Assembly (NCBI GenBank): GCA_037576215.1
Contig: JBANDB010000002.1
Span: 1,302,001-1,366,000 of the forward strand
Reading direction: 5' to 3'
DNA: 64,000 bases
Source: Armillaria gallica
Taxonomy: Eukaryota; Basidiomycota; Agaricomycetes; Agaricales; Physalacriaceae
Made by a program: the position numbers and the translations under genes. The notes below the pieces were generated by a model that saw only the letters and a list, made by a program, of their open reading frames with translations, ran no database searches and was not told the origin of the DNA. The first letter of the stretch is position 1. Each line of letters begins with the position of its first letter. Shown here one piece after another: positions 43,301 through 55,239 of this stretch.

Positions 43301-44721
43301 CTATCACTGAGTATAAGGCTCGTATCTGTGTCCAGGGGTTCACCCAAGTACCTGGGATTGATTACTCTGACACATATGCTCCTACCTCCAAGATTGAAGT
43401 TGTGCGCCTACTCCTTTCTATGGCTGCCATTCATGATTGGGAATTCCATACTGTTGATGTCAATTCTGCTTTCCTGAACAGTGAGCTACCACATGACCAG
43501 CCTGCTGTATACACGAAACAGCCTGAAGGTTTTGTCGTTGAAGGCCAAGAGAATAAAGTCTGGGAACTGCTGAAAGCCCTCTACGGTCTGAAGCAAGCTG
43601 CCCACCTCTGGTATGACAAACTTAAGAAAATCATGATCAAATTAGGGTTCAAAATCTGCATCTGTGACCCTTGTGTCTTCATCCGTGTATGGTCTGGACA
43701 ACTTTCCATTGTTTCCTGTCATGTCGACAATTTCGGTCTCTTCTGCAATTCTGTAGCTGAAGTCAACCTGCTCAAATCAGAAATACATGAACATGTCAAA
43801 ATCAAGGATGGTGGTGAAGGACATTTCCTTCTTGGCATTGAAATCATTCGTGACCGGAAAGCTCATACCATCTCTCTCTCCCACCGCCATTATATTGAGG
43901 ATCTGGCTGAGTGCTTCCGCCTTAATACTGGTAGAGACATTTGGACTCCAATGAATCCCTCCATCAAATTGTCCAAGAATGACTGTCCAGAGACTAAGGA
44001 GGACATTGAGTACATGAAGACTGTTCCCTATCAATCTGCTGTTGGTGGTTTGATGCATGCTGCTATCATGACCCATCCTGATCTGGCTTTCCCAACACAC
44101 AAGGTTGCACAGTTCATGCAAAACCCTGGTAAAGCTCATTGGCATGCAGTTCAGCGCATCATTCGTTATGCATACACCACTCGCAATAATGTCCTTACTC
44201 TAGGGGGAGCTTCTCCAAAGCCAGGAGTCTCTCCACTCTATGCATATTGCGATGCAGATTTTGCCAATGAAAAAGATCACGCTCGTTCAGTGTCTGGCTA
44301 TGCCCTGTTCTATGGAAATCAAGGTGCATTTGCTTGGTCAGCTAAGAAACAGACTGCTACTGCCCTCTCTACTGGTGAGGCTGAGTACTACTCAGGCACT
44401 CATGGTGGACGTGAAGTTCTTTGGATCCGCCAATTCCTTCGTGAGATTGGGTTCAAAGAATCAGCACCAACTCCTCTCAAAATTGACAGTACTTCTGCCA
44501 TTCATACCATTGAAACTCCAGATCAAGTCAGTAATCGCACCAAGCATATCAATGTTGCATACCACTGGATTCGTGAAGCAGTGAAGGCGAAGATCATGCA
44601 ACCAGAGTATGTGCCAACAGAGGATAATGTTGCTGACATTTGTACCAAGTCTTTGATGAGACCAAAGCATGAAAAATTCTCTCAAATGCTGGGCATGCAT
44701 CCTCGCCAGGATGCGAGTTGA
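40324..44721 (+). pseudogene. Copia Gag-Pol polyprotein, two stops and an altered RT active site
   Basis: One frame of 1466 codons from ATG 40324 to TGA 44719-44721, broken only by TGA 40804-40806 and TGA 41419-41421, both fitting CGA decay. Domains: Gag; zinc knuckle CHNCHKETNHVAADC (about 41080-41125, one residue longer than the usual CCHC spacing); protease DSGTSSH (about 41389); integrase finger (HEMLGHLGHCN...CAACAQGK) and D,D,E core (HSDLWGP, QVDNGGEF, EQNGVAESLN); reverse transcriptase from about 43160 (YKARICVQGFTQ, TVDVNSAFLNSEL); RNase H (YCDADFANEKD, STGEAEYYSG, RTKHINVAYHWIREAV). The RT catalytic pair reads HVDN instead of VDD (43725-43736 region), removing one metal-binding Asp. 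The 3' part (41422-44721) is 1100 uninterrupted codons. Confidence 0.95.
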
Positions 44722-44728
44722 GGGGGAG

Positions 44729-44949
44729 TGTTGAGGTATATGGTAATTACCGATACAACTACACACCTGTAGATAGATATATTTGTACATATTATTTTCC
44801 AAAGCTTCCACAGCCGGCAGCCACATAGCGCTGGCCGCTCTTTCTTGTTTCCTCAGTTCATCATCATTACAACTGAGGTATGTTTTGTATTTACTCATTT
44901 AATCTACTATTACTTACTCCTGATGTAGCATCTCATTTAGACTTCATCA
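44729..44949 (+). repeat. Copia 3' LTR
   Basis: 221 bp, preceded by the polypurine tract tgagggggag (44719-44728). Confidence 0.92.
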
Positions 44950-45773
44950 GTTAGGTGGTGATGAACTGACTCCAAGTCCTAGTAAAACATATTCTTGAAA
45001 AAAAGCCAATGTGAGCAGGAGTCCAGTCTGACAAGCAGTGTATGGCTTCTTGGGGAGACCTTGGCATGATTGGTGGTGAATTTGTATGCAAATCATTGCA
45101 AAATTTAGTCCAGAATCCCTCTACAATACTGGGATAAATAATTCAAGCCTTTATTACAGTGGCAAAATATGCTTAGCTTATTTTGCATTGGAGAATTGGA
45201 CCTCAGCAATATGGGACTGACTGTTGAATGGTGAACCCAGATGGCCACTGGGATGCCATAGCAGAAATCACCTTGTCCTTCCTGTTGGTTACTAGTACAA
45301 ACAGATTTGCTCCTCCCCCACATCACCCTCATCACTGGCTTTGAGTGCAGAATTGTTTTCTGCTCTTGCACTTCAGAAATCAAGCTCTGTTCAGATATCA
45401 TTCTCCTTAACATTAGTAGCAAAATATATTCATGCCCATACAATGAGAGAACCAAGACCAGAGAATTAAACCCCAGTATTAAACCTATGGAAGTAACATC
45501 TGGGGCACCAGACTAGCATCAGTATTAGTTATAGGAGGCCTCCAAGTTGATCCTTGCCATTGTCTGCTGTCAACTGATACTCCCTTGCCAAATGCCACTA
45601 AGCAGACAGTAGTCTGTCTTTCATCCCCATTCCTCAGACAGAGACAGATACTTCTATATCCTTAGGCAGGTGAATGTGAACCAGGCTGGCTTTGCTCAAA
45701 TGAAAAGAGTCAGTGAGGATGCATCTGCTGTGAGTTTGACTTCTGCTCCTCCAAGTGATATCTGTGTCGGAAC

Positions 45774-46839
45774 AGAGTATATATAACAATAGTAAGATTT
45801 GATTCAGAGTAAGAGTACTCAGTCAGACTTGGAATGGCAGTCAGATTCGACCTTTGCCAATCTGATTGAGGTCTACTACTGACACTCCCACCTCTTGCCA
45901 TTAGTGCCACTTATTTTAGTTATACCACCCTCTGTTCTTGACTTTAACCGCCTCCATATCAATACTGAATGTCATAATGCTCTTTCTGCTCGTTTCCCTT
46001 GCACCCAAATTACTCATGAGGAAAGCTTTCAGAAGCCCTGGTTCCTGAACATTGAACACTTACTGTACATGAGTGTAGGGAGGCAACACAAATCTGAGCA
46101 TTATGGTCAGGATTCGAAGAAACTTAGAAACAACCCTCGCATTATGTGTTATGGTTTTCAATTTAAGCAAAGAGGCAATAGACTTCGCACTGTTTACTTT
46201 GATGGAAATAAAGCCATAGTCATTGAGGATGATAACATAACAGCTTAATTTCTTTAGGAGCTGTACAGAGAACTAGGTGGAATTTTTTAATGATTTTATT
46301 TAGCATTTTTCCAATTTCTTGTAAAATAGTGACAATAAAAGTTGGAAACGGGGCAAGTGTTATGCATTATGCAGGGCCAAATAAGCAATGCAATGGGGTC
46401 AGCATTATGTGTTACAGTTTCCTCCCTACACTCATGTACAGTATGTGGCCTCAGGAGAAGTTGTATATGATCTCTAGGTAGTCATACATGTGGGAGACAT
46501 TAATATATTAGATGTGTATAACTTATAATTATCTATATGGGCTGGCATAGGCACATGTAGTATGCTAAGTAATATTAAGTATAATATGACACCAAACAAG
46601 TATGAACAAGGGTTTGGCAGGACTGAAGTGTTTGACATCATTGAATGTCACTAAACTGAGACAGGAAGTTGGCACATAGGCCACAGGGATGGACTCTGAG
46701 GGCAGGATGGCAGGATGAGCAATAATGCAATCCTATCAAAACTACTGGGACAGACTCAAGTCATACTTGGACTTTGCCGGAGTACAACTCAGACTGTTCA
46801 GCCCAAGTTGAATCTGACCAGTCTGGTCAACACTCGTCA
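45774..46839. mobile_element. Unclassified 1.07-kb insertion in R5
   Basis: Comparison with R1 (ttggaacatcccaag near 17850) shows extra DNA here between gaac (45770-45773) and gaac (46840-46843), which form a 4-bp target duplication. The insertion starts agagtatatataac and ends cactcgtca. Near the two ends are related words (gtcagattcgacc; ttgaatctgac). It contains a mariner-type MITE (46063-46441). A 117-codon frame at 45895-46248 crosses the MITE boundary and is not accepted as a gene. Confidence 0.6.
46063..46441. mobile_element. Mariner-type MITE M2
   Basis: 379 bp with perfect 21-bp terminal inverted repeats starting CTGTACATGAGTGTAGG, flanked by TA (46061-46062 and 46442-46443). Shares CTGTAC ends and gcattatgtgttac words with MITE M1 at 35416. 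No transposase. Confidence 0.8.
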
Positions 46840-48850
46840 GAACATCCCAAGAAACACAAGACTGGTGCAACACTAGCACTAGAACAAATTTGAGATGAAA
46901 GCAAGACCCCTCATAGAAAGCCTGGATTCTTGCCTTAGAGATAATACATCAGTAGAATTCAACAGTAAGTATAAAAGAAAATAATGCTTCACTCATAACC
47001 AGATTTGAGGAATTGAACCCTACGGAGCAGTGAAATCATCTGTTTGGCCATAGTATCTGGATAATATACAGTCCAAGTCCTTTTTAACAGCAATTATGAT
47101 AAGACATGGGGTAAGAGTAAAGACTGAGGAAAGACTAGAATTGTTTCCATGGTTGTCATCCACTGAGACCTAACTGCCATAATCAACTAAACAATGGGTC
47201 TCTCAACGATTGCTCAACAACAGACTCTTGTGTCTTGCAAACCTTACTGGTCACATCTCCCAAATTGGACATGTATCAACCATGCACATCCCACCATTGA
47301 ATATGACATATCTACTGACCCTTTCACTCCTCTGATCAAATCAAGCATGCACATGTGAGGCCTTCTAGATAAAGTACATTAATGGCAAGGATTCTTGCCT
47401 TGTCTCTGTACAGATGGCCAAAAACTTGTCTTATACCCCTCATCAATATGACGCTACACTTGAACTTGGACGCATTCACACATGGGGTATACCATGGACT
47501 TTCACCCCAGGACTGCTATTTTGCAAAGGCCTTGACACTGTGAGGAGTTTTGTGAGAAGGAGGATTGCCGAGCACATGGATGGTGTTTGTGCACTATTGG
47601 GCGATTGAGAGGGGGTTGGGTTGGCAGATCCTCAATGTCCAATGTCGGCAAGCACCACAGAAATATATTGAGCACTGGTCAGAGGCTGAGGTCATTTGCT
47701 GGGGCAATAGCTATGGATATGGATGAACTGTAGGTACATCATCATCCGCTGCTTCACTATTCTGAGTATCTCAGTATATCTGCCTTCACACACCACAATG
47801 ACAACCTCCTTTACCTCCTTGAGCTTTGATGGATAGCATGAGCAGATCCCTAAGAAATCTGCCTTGCTCCTACACAAGCATAGTCAGCATGATAGGCAGA
47901 ATTGAGTCTGACTGCAAGGACCATGTTGTTCACCTACACCTCTGCTGTCCTCCATGTCTGTAACTGGAACACATATTGATACCTACCATTGTGCATGCAG
48001 CATCATTATGGTAAACCCAATGGATACAAAAGCACCATAATGATTATCTGCTTTGGTCCCTTGCTGAAGCATGTCATACAGCTCAGTAAACTCTGGGAAA
48101 TACTCTTCATCACATCAGAAATATGTTTATTATGTGACAGTGCCTACATCAAGAGCAATGGCATAATAGGCATAATAGCCACTATTGCTGCTTTGCAGCA
48201 GAGTTTGATTCCCTATGTCTACAATATTACAGAGTGAAATTTGTCCTTTTACTTGCCATCAGAGTATACTTCATTCCTCTTGCCTGGAAGAGTCCACATG
48301 CAGCACCATGTTGCACCTCAAATTTGCCACCTTTAAGGCTACAGCTATATCAGAAGACTCAGAACCTTCTTCCTCATCATTGAAAAAGGTTCCAGTGAGA
48401 TATGTTAACTGCCTTGGTATGCATAACACAGAAACAAACCCTCACAGTGAGATATCAGTTTTTTTTGTTCTGCATGGCAAGGATTTCAAGAGACAAGACA
48501 GACTCTGGGATTGTCACCTAGATGAGTGAGAGCTATGCAGAGATCCTGTTATGGCATAGGAGATAATAACATTACTTCTATGCAGAGGTTTGACTCCCCT
48601 CATCTGGATCATTTCTCTTCCTGCTGCACAGATTTTTCCACTACAGGAGGGTCCCCAAATTTTGGTTTGCATCAAAGTCTATTTAGGTGTTCAATATATG
48701 ATACATTCACTGAGCCCAAGAGATGGTGGTATGAGCATAGTGGAGCAGCAAGTGCATGGTCATTGGCGGCTCAAAATGACATGTCTGGCATTGGACATAA
48801 ATATAACCAACTCTTGAAAAGCCTCCAACATTCTGTACTGAGAACTTGAA

Positions 48851-50704
48851 TCTATGTTAACCTACATCCTACTTTGTTGATTCTGGCCTTAATATTCCAC
48901 AAAGATTGCCATATCCTTGAAGACAGCTTGCAATGGGAGGAGCGGTGTCATGCCCACAGCATGTCTAAGGGTGTAATTTTGCAAAAATGTCATACCTTAC
49001 ACATTAGCAATGCAGAGGTATCACGAGCGGGCTGACAGTGCAAGTGGCACACGAAGAAGCAAGGTCACCAAGGTAGAGAGCTCTATAATAGAAAAAGAAG
49101 CAACAGAATTAAAACATAAGGACTTCATTGTTGCACTGTACCTTACAGGCATGCACAGCAACAAGGCTGAAGGGTGAGCTAGCTTGCCAAACCACCTGTT
49201 TGCAATAGAGGACTCAGCTGGAGTGGGATGTGCTTGTACATGGGCCGAGGCTAATTTAGATAATGATGTGTCTGTAATCTATGATGCATGGTCCCTGGAG
49301 ATCTGGAAAAACAATATCACGTGCGGGGTAATCAAGAGAACCCCAGGCATAGCCTAGAAACAGGCTTTGGCCAATGGAAATAGCGAGTGGGCTGGAAAGC
49401 TGAAGCATTTCTTGGTTACTGGGTCTAGAATATGGCACTGTCACCTTCGGAGCAGACCTGAAAGCTGAATATGAAGTGTGATTGGTGATCAAGGATTAAG
49501 CAGCTATTGAGTGCATGCTCGCGAGCTACTCTGCTGCTAGAATGAGTGATGTCAACATTGCTTAGCTCTTTGAGACTACTAAAAAGAGAAACAAGTGGTG
49601 CACTGCCTAGAGTGCTGTGCCAACTCAGATGAGGAATATCTGGCTGAAAAAGAAGTGAATTACTAAAAATCTGTTTGTAACAATAAGTCTCCTGTAGTAT
49701 AAGTAGAGTAGATTTTCATGTATTAAGCTAAGCTATCTACCCCCCACATAATGTAATAAAGTTTCAGTTTGGATCTGGACTTGTTGTGCTGCGTAAGAGT
49801 TAGTGACTTTGAGCCTTAGCTACAACACAAGTTTAGTGAGCTCACAGAGAAATTGAATAAGAGAGAAATTTTAGATACAAACTTCGGTTTAATTGAGATA
49901 AGAAAGAGATTCGGAAGCAGTGACACTGCGCCTGTCTTGAGAGGTTTACTTGGTTACATCTGAGAAAAAGCTCTGTTCCTTTTCTGGTTCAGTGTAAGAA
50001 AGAGAAGTTGTATTGTGCCAGCCTCTGTGTAGGTCTAGAAGTAGTTGCAAGGGAATCAGCCAGCTTGAGCTGTTCTAGCAGTTGCATGAAGTGTGACAGG
50101 TGTGCGCAGTTGAACCTCACGGCATCGTTGTTAGGGTGAGCGCACTGTGTGTGAGGACTTGTGGGGATGGTTTTGAGAATAATTGAGATTTGAGTGGGAG
50201 TGCTGAGGGCCTCCATCGTGATGAGTTTGGAAGTCAGGTTTAGCAACTAAGAGAAAGGCAGTGTCACACGCAGATTAGATCTTGCGGTGGATTGTACTTA
50301 GCGAGCTCACTGACCAGACTTGGTCATTTTGCAGATCCATGTATCTGTGTGTTTTGTCTTTTGAAATATCCTTTGCCTTGATGTTGCATGGTTTACTGTG
50401 CTCTCTTGTAAAAAGCTCCGAAGAGATAGAGAATTTGAGATTAGCTTGATAATACTAAGGTAGACATCACCTATAATAAATGAAGATCAGGTGACGTGAC
50501 TTTATGTGACATGCTGTGGCCTAATCTGGATGCTCTCAGTGTCGGAAGGCTATGGCATGTTGAGTAGGTGTATTTTAGGACTTTTAAAAAATAGGATCTG
50601 TTAAGAGAGTTCAGGAGATAATGTGTGTACGAGGAATAAGCTATAGTATTGTTATTGGAGGAGTAGATACAATTTTTGTAGTTTTAGATTACATATATGT
50701 CAAA
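48851..50704. other. No gene recognised; flank of a DNA transposon
   Basis: No conserved frame. It probably includes the non-coding 3' side of the IS630-type element whose transposase ends at 50705. Its terminal repeat could not be placed. Confidence 0.45.
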
Positions 50705-51184
50705 TCAAACAATGTTAGCTGCTTCAAGCTCATCTAAAACACTATCAGGAAGGACCCTATGACCACAGTAGTGTTTAGCTGCCCACGCAGCTTGACGCCT
50801 GTTGAGTCCATGATGATATGCATCCATAAATCTCAAGGACCAGTTCACAAACCTGTCATAAATTAAACTTTGCTACTCTCAGAGAGAACCAGGAAACATA
50901 CCTTTGCATAGATTCAATAGGAATTGATGCAAGTGCATCCAACACATTTTTTTCCAGTGCATCTTCGTGAGAGGATTCAGGATTAAGCCAGTACACCCTT
51001 TTTGCATAACCCCAGCATTGCTCAATTGGGTTGAGCTCGCAATGGAATTTAGGCAAGAAAATGACCTGTACACCTCGTTCATCACATACCATCTCCAAGA
51101 CAGATTTAACCGCAGTAAAGTCAGGTTCATTGAACAAAAGCTGACAGCAACAACAATCCCTCACAGGTGGACTGCATTTAAATC
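50705..51184 (-). pseudogene. IS630/Tc1-type DDE transposase, C-terminal part, cut by Gypsy2
   Basis: Minus strand. The exon 51184-50902 reads RDCCCCQLLFNEPDF, ERGVQVIFLPKFHCELNPIE and QCWGYAKRVYWLNPESS, the DDE superfamily motif with the final Glu (LNPIE). An intron at 50901-50853 (49 bp, GT-AG) joins to exon 50852-50705: RFVNWSLRFMDAYHHGLNRR, QAAWAAKHYCGHRVLPDSV, stop TGA at 50705-50707. This is the agaricomycete transposase type in which KYRGHR-like motifs follow the DDE core. The frame is open over the visible part. It is truncated exactly where the Gypsy2 5' LTR starts (51185), so the N-terminal part should lie beyond the window. Confidence 0.88.
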
Positions 51185-51564
51185 TGTTATGATTTATTCA
51201 TTTTCTTTATCTAAGTGCCTCTTATCTTATCTCTGGCACTTATCTTATCTTATCCTTAAGATCTGCGACTCCACAGAGCCATGACTCATGATACAGTCAC
51301 CACCATTCACCTTGTGTTGTTTCCTGCTTCTTTCTTGCAACGGTGCATTTATTATGAAACCCCTCATTTTAGTATATAAGTACTGTAGCTCAAGCTGTAT
51401 ATTCCCTAGCTTTGAGCTAACATTTATTCATACCAAAACACATTCATTCTTGCTAAGTGCTAAAAACACTTAGTCTTGAAGTCCTTTCATCACGAGACCA
51501 ATCAGTGACTGTACGAACATGATACAGCCAATTGTTTACTCTTGATTGGACATCAGGTCTTACA
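51185..51564 (+). repeat. Gypsy2 5' LTR
   Basis: Related to the Gypsy1 LTR in layout (cttatcttatc, TATA box, ccctagctt..gagctaa) but diverged. TATATAAG at 51373-51380. Confidence 0.8.
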
Positions 51565-51565
51565 T

Positions 51566-51579
51566 TTAGCTCAAAGCTT
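51566..51579 (+). promoter_or_regulatory. Gypsy2 self-priming primer-binding site
   Basis: Pairs at 13 of 14 bases with LTR segment 51407-51420, which lies 34 bp after the TATA box. Relative to Gypsy1 both partners carry changes that keep pairing. Confidence 0.68.
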
Positions 51580-51604
51580 CCCTAGCTCCCTAACCAGAGC
51601 CTTC

Positions 51605-51751
51605 ATGGAGCATGACAACACTGTTATCCTCGCCAGCATGCTAATGCCTAGCATGTTCCTCCTCGCTCTTGCAATCATCCTTGCTATCAGGTTTCACAGA
51701 ACCAGGGACAAGTTACCAGCCCCCCCACTGTCATCATCAACCAACAAATAA
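51605..51751 (+). CDS. Gypsy2 leader ORF: 48-residue single-span membrane-type peptide
   Basis: The first ATG after the primer-binding site (51605) opens a 48-codon frame to TAA 51749-51751: MEHDNTVILASMLMPSMFLL begins a hydrophobic span that continues to about residue 28, followed by a basic segment (RFHRTRDK) and a Pro/Ser tail. It is uninterrupted although the rest of the element is full of stops. Its place and design match leader ORF b of Gypsy1. No family recognised. Confidence 0.4.
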   Translation: MEHDNTVILASMLMPSMFLLALAIILAIRFHRTRDKLPAPPLSSSTNK

Positions 51752-52600
51752 ATCCAGTAAACCCCCAACCCAATGACATCCTGCTTCAGCTGCTCCATGC
51801 ACCCATACCACAATGAGTGACAGCAGTCACAGATTTCTCTTCAGTCAACAGAGAGATGGAGGTCAGTATTCAGTTGGATACTGGGAACCTGCAGGAGGGA
51901 AGAAGGCCTCCCACCCCTCCCAGAAGGCGCACACCAATCATCATCCTCTCTGCCACCAGCTCTACCAGCTCTACCTCATACATCATTTGATCTCCCTCTC
52001 CCCTTTCAGAGGACAAGCTTGCTGAGCGCCGTGTATGATATGAATTAGGTGCAAGCCACCCAAACAGCCCCATCACCCCAATCCCCAGTCGTGTCAATAG
52101 TAACGGGGACGTCAGGGTTTCAACTAGAGCACCCACACCCTTCAATCCTGATGACCTCTAGGCTCCTAGCACCATCTGGGACAACCTTACCATTCCTCTC
52201 AGTGCCTACTTCCCCACTTGAGACCCCACTTCTATTACAGAGACAGACAGCAACTACCCCAGCCAGGTTCACTGGGACCAGCCTGTCCAGAACTGAGAGC
52301 TCACACCAGAGCCAATGCCAACCATTGAGGAACTAGTTGCTAGTTCCTCTCACCCAGTCTGATCTGCCTGGCAAGAGGTCAATAGGCAATACCTCTCCCC
52401 ACCACTCAACCACTATGGGGAATCACAATGGTTCGGAAGGTGGCCAAGCGAGTCAAGTGACTCAGGTACAGTGACCGAGCTCCTCCTGGAGGCAGAGTCT
52501 GTCAATGGGATCCACAGACCAAGTCCCATGTCCTCATTCCCAGAGATCCAACCCTTCCCTGAGACAGCTCCCGAGGCCCCTGCCAATGACTCTAACTGAG
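51752..52600 (+). pseudogene. Gypsy2 pre-gag region with WDQPVQ frame
   Basis: In the frame of position 52273 an acidic, Trp- and Pro-rich protein can be followed through several stops: STIWDNLTIPLSAYFPT, QVHWDQPVQN, PMPTIEELVASSSHPV, HYGESQWFGRWPSESSDSGT. It shares WDQPVQ and overall composition with the Gypsy1 pre-gag ORF e (near 3860). This supports a real extra protein between leader and gag in this lineage. Confidence 0.4.
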
Positions 52601-54085
52601 GCAATTTATCTTTTTTCAGACATAAATATGGTACAGCCTCCCGACATATTACTACATGCAACCTATCATGACTTATTTAATTTTTATGCTTATGAATTGT
52701 TAGCTACCTCAGAATGGAATACCACCGACACCGGAATTGAGTACTATTATCTATCTTCCCTTAACATCTCTGTTGACAGTATCCTACAGAGAGAAGCCGG
52801 CTGATTTGCTGCTCTTCTCTACAATGATGTCCATCCAGAAGCATGAATGAGGGTGCTTACTCCCTATTAGAAGATTGTAGTGGATCTACCCCTGGATGAT
52901 GAGATCCAGGCACTGATGCCAGATGAACCACCTGTAGCCCCTCCCTGTGCCCCAATCATAACTCCTTTCTCCTATCACAGGGGACCATCGTCACCAAGAA
53001 TGTACAGAGGGAAAGGATACATGCCCTTTGCCGGAGCCACCCAACTGGCAGGGGGTGGCAGTCAACCATCAGGTCCACCACAACCACCTGTGATACCTGA
53101 AACCTGGACCTTACCATGGCACCCCACCCCAACTAAACCACCCAATCCCCCTACTCCCTGGGTATTAGCAGTAGGAGATGTCTCTCCCTATGACAACTTC
53201 AAGCCAAAAATTCTCAAAGAAGTTGATGATTTCACCAGGGATTCCAATAACATCTCCCGTTTCTTCCAAAAGTGCGAACTGCACTTCAATCTATTCAACT
53301 AGCACTTCTGATACCATCCCCACAAAGTTATCTTTTGTGTCTCCTGACTTGGAGAAGATGCTCAGAAATGGTGGGAACTGGGGGCCAGGATCCTGGGAAA
53401 GGACAACAATGGCGGACAGCAGTACCCCTCCTATGACGTCTTCCAAGAGATGTTAAGGCAGAGGTTCTGGAAGAATGCAGACATGCAGATAAAGCATGCG
53501 CAGTGGGAGAAACTCAGACAGTCAACCTTCCAAGACAGTGATCAGTTCTTCCAGAAATTTGAAGAACTTGCCTATGATGCCAGGGTATGCGATAACGAGC
53601 AAGTCATGCTTGCTCAGGTCAAGAAGGCTGCCCGAGAAACAAGTAAAAATACCATATACTCGGCCGATGGTGAACTTCCAACTGACTATGAAGGGTGGAA
53701 GGCTTGTCTACTCTGCATGGACTATAACTACCGTCTCAAGCGGGCAGAAGGAACTATAGCTGGACAGATTGACTCCAAGCCGCAGGCACAGAAGGTGACC
53801 ACACCCCAGAAGGGGGGTCAAACATCAACATACATGCTGGAAAAGAAAACGGCAACAGGAACAACATATGGAGGAAGGGGAGCCTTGATGGACATTGACA
53901 CGGCATGTGCTGTAGCAAAGTGTTTCCGATGTGGCAAGCTTGGACACTTCAAGCACAATTGCCCTGACCAGCCAAAGAGTAGGGAGGAAGCCATGTGGTG
54001 CCTCAATTACTACTGGGACAAGCATCCAACAGTCGAAGCACCAATGGCAACAATCGAAGAAGTAAAAGATGGTGCTGAGGAGTAA
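52505..54085 (+). pseudogene. gag: Gypsy2 gag
   Basis: Frame 2 to TAA 54083-54085, with stops near 52804, 52845, 52870, 53302, 53311 and 53348. The N-terminal part is Pro-rich. Capsid-like motifs include NFKPKILKEVDDF, WWELGARILGKDN and LRQSTFQDSDQFFQKFEELA. The zinc knuckle CFRCGKLGHFKHNC is at about 53925-53970. The gag stop is followed directly by ATG (TAAATG), while in Gypsy1 the gap to the pol ATG is 23 bases. Confidence 0.8.
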
Positions 54086-54102
54086 ATGATTTAACTCACT
54101 CG

Positions 54103-55239
54103 GTGAAGGACTTAGTTTTATCTGGTATGCATGTCATGCCCACTAGTCAGACTCATATATCTGTAGTATCTACCGTGCATTCAAATATACCCACGACTTC
54201 GCAATCAGACCAGAAACTAAGCAAGAATCAACCAACCATACAGCACGCTGTGATAGTTAAACTACTGGCTAAACATTCGGCAAGTAACCCATCACAGGAG
54301 AAAGCATCAAACGACAAGTCACCTACCATAGTGACACCCATCATAACAGTTATACCGGATGGGGCAGGGGGCCAAACACTTAGTGTTCTCCCTGACAAGA
54401 CAGCTCATGGAGCTCCAGCCTTGCTGGAGGGTTCGAGGGAATAGCTTTGGTGAAACCTCCTCTGGTAACAGAGATCACCGTAAGGTTACCACAGTCTAAA
54501 TCCCTTATCCATCAAGGGGCTTTGGTGAAGACCAAGGACTTAACTGACCCTGTGCAAAAGACCCCTACCAACAGGAATGAGGGGGCCCAAACAAGGCAGG
54601 AGACGCCTAAGGTGCATATGTATGAAATTCCCGACAATGAAGATGATACTAGTTTCCAAATGAACAAGAAAACTAATTTAATACCCTCTATAGAAAAAGC
54701 GGTGACCTTGCCAACAGTAGTCGAACCTGCACAGGTTGACGTGAAGGCTAAGGAGGCCCTGCACAAGTGGCTCAAACCATTCAGAGCTGAGTGGACTTTG
54801 TGTGGCATAATAGAAGCCAAGACAGAATCGGAAGCAAAGGCAATCTTAAAGAATTGGATTCATAAGATGTGTGCGGAAGAGGTCATCGATGAGATGATCG
54901 AGGGGATGCAAAGGGCAACATGAATCAATGCTCTTTGGTGGCTGGAAGAACTGCAACAACCAAGATGGTACATCAGCAAACTAAGTGGAAAAGGGAAGGA
55001 TCTAGCAGTCAATGTCCAAATCAAGACTCTAGAAAACCGAACAAAGATCTCTACCTCTGCACTAGTATACAGCGGATGCACCAATAGTGCCATCAACTGA
55101 ACATTTTTTGAGCAACACAACATCCCTACTCATGCCATGGCCGCACCAATTCCAGTCTATAATGCAGACGGAACAAGGAATCAGGGTGGGGCAATTACCA
55201 AATACACCGAGATCCATCTTATGATCGGAGATCATGCAG
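54103..55239 (+). pseudogene. pol: Gypsy2 pol, part 1 (linker and protease)
   Basis: The linker begins in frame 1 (VKDLVLSG near 54103, like KDLTGAC in Gypsy1) and passes to frame 0 near 54430, indicating a frameshift. Shared motifs: KPPLVTE, EIPDNEDDTSFQ, LHKWLKPFRAEWTL. The protease active site reads VYSGCTNSAIN instead of DSG, so the catalytic Asp is lost. Stops TGA 54921-54923 and 55098-55100. Broken at 55239 by family-A copy B. Confidence 0.8.

Larger units (their letters stand above)
39776..44949 (+). mobile_element. Ty1/copia retrotransposon, nearly intact
   Basis: Two 221-bp LTRs (39776-39996 and 44729-44949), starting TGTTGAGG and ending CTTCATCA, with a perfect 5-bp target duplication gttag (39771-39775 and 44950-44954). 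A single long frame encodes gag, protease, integrase, reverse transcriptase and RNase H in copia order. The LTRs differ at five positions; at each the 5' LTR keeps CG and the 3' LTR has CA or TG. It sits inside an R-family repeat. Confidence 0.95.
44955..48850. repeat. R-family repeat, copy R5, right part
   Basis: Continues the copy broken by the copia element and aligns with 13215-13919 joined to 17648-20230. tRNA-like modules: S3 about 45183-45262 (-), S4 about 45455-45515 (-), S1 about 47003-47062 (-), S5 about 48540-48612 (+). It has the hAT empty site (45575-45590) and the MULE-MITE empty site (47530-47550). Minus-strand remnants of the R frame occur at about 47740-47800 and 48240-48420. 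Confidence 0.65.

Noticed and set aside
45895..46248. 117-codon frame with protein-like appearance
   Set aside because: It crosses the left boundary of a MITE with perfect ends (46063), so the frame is a chance fusion unless captured; no homologue recognised.
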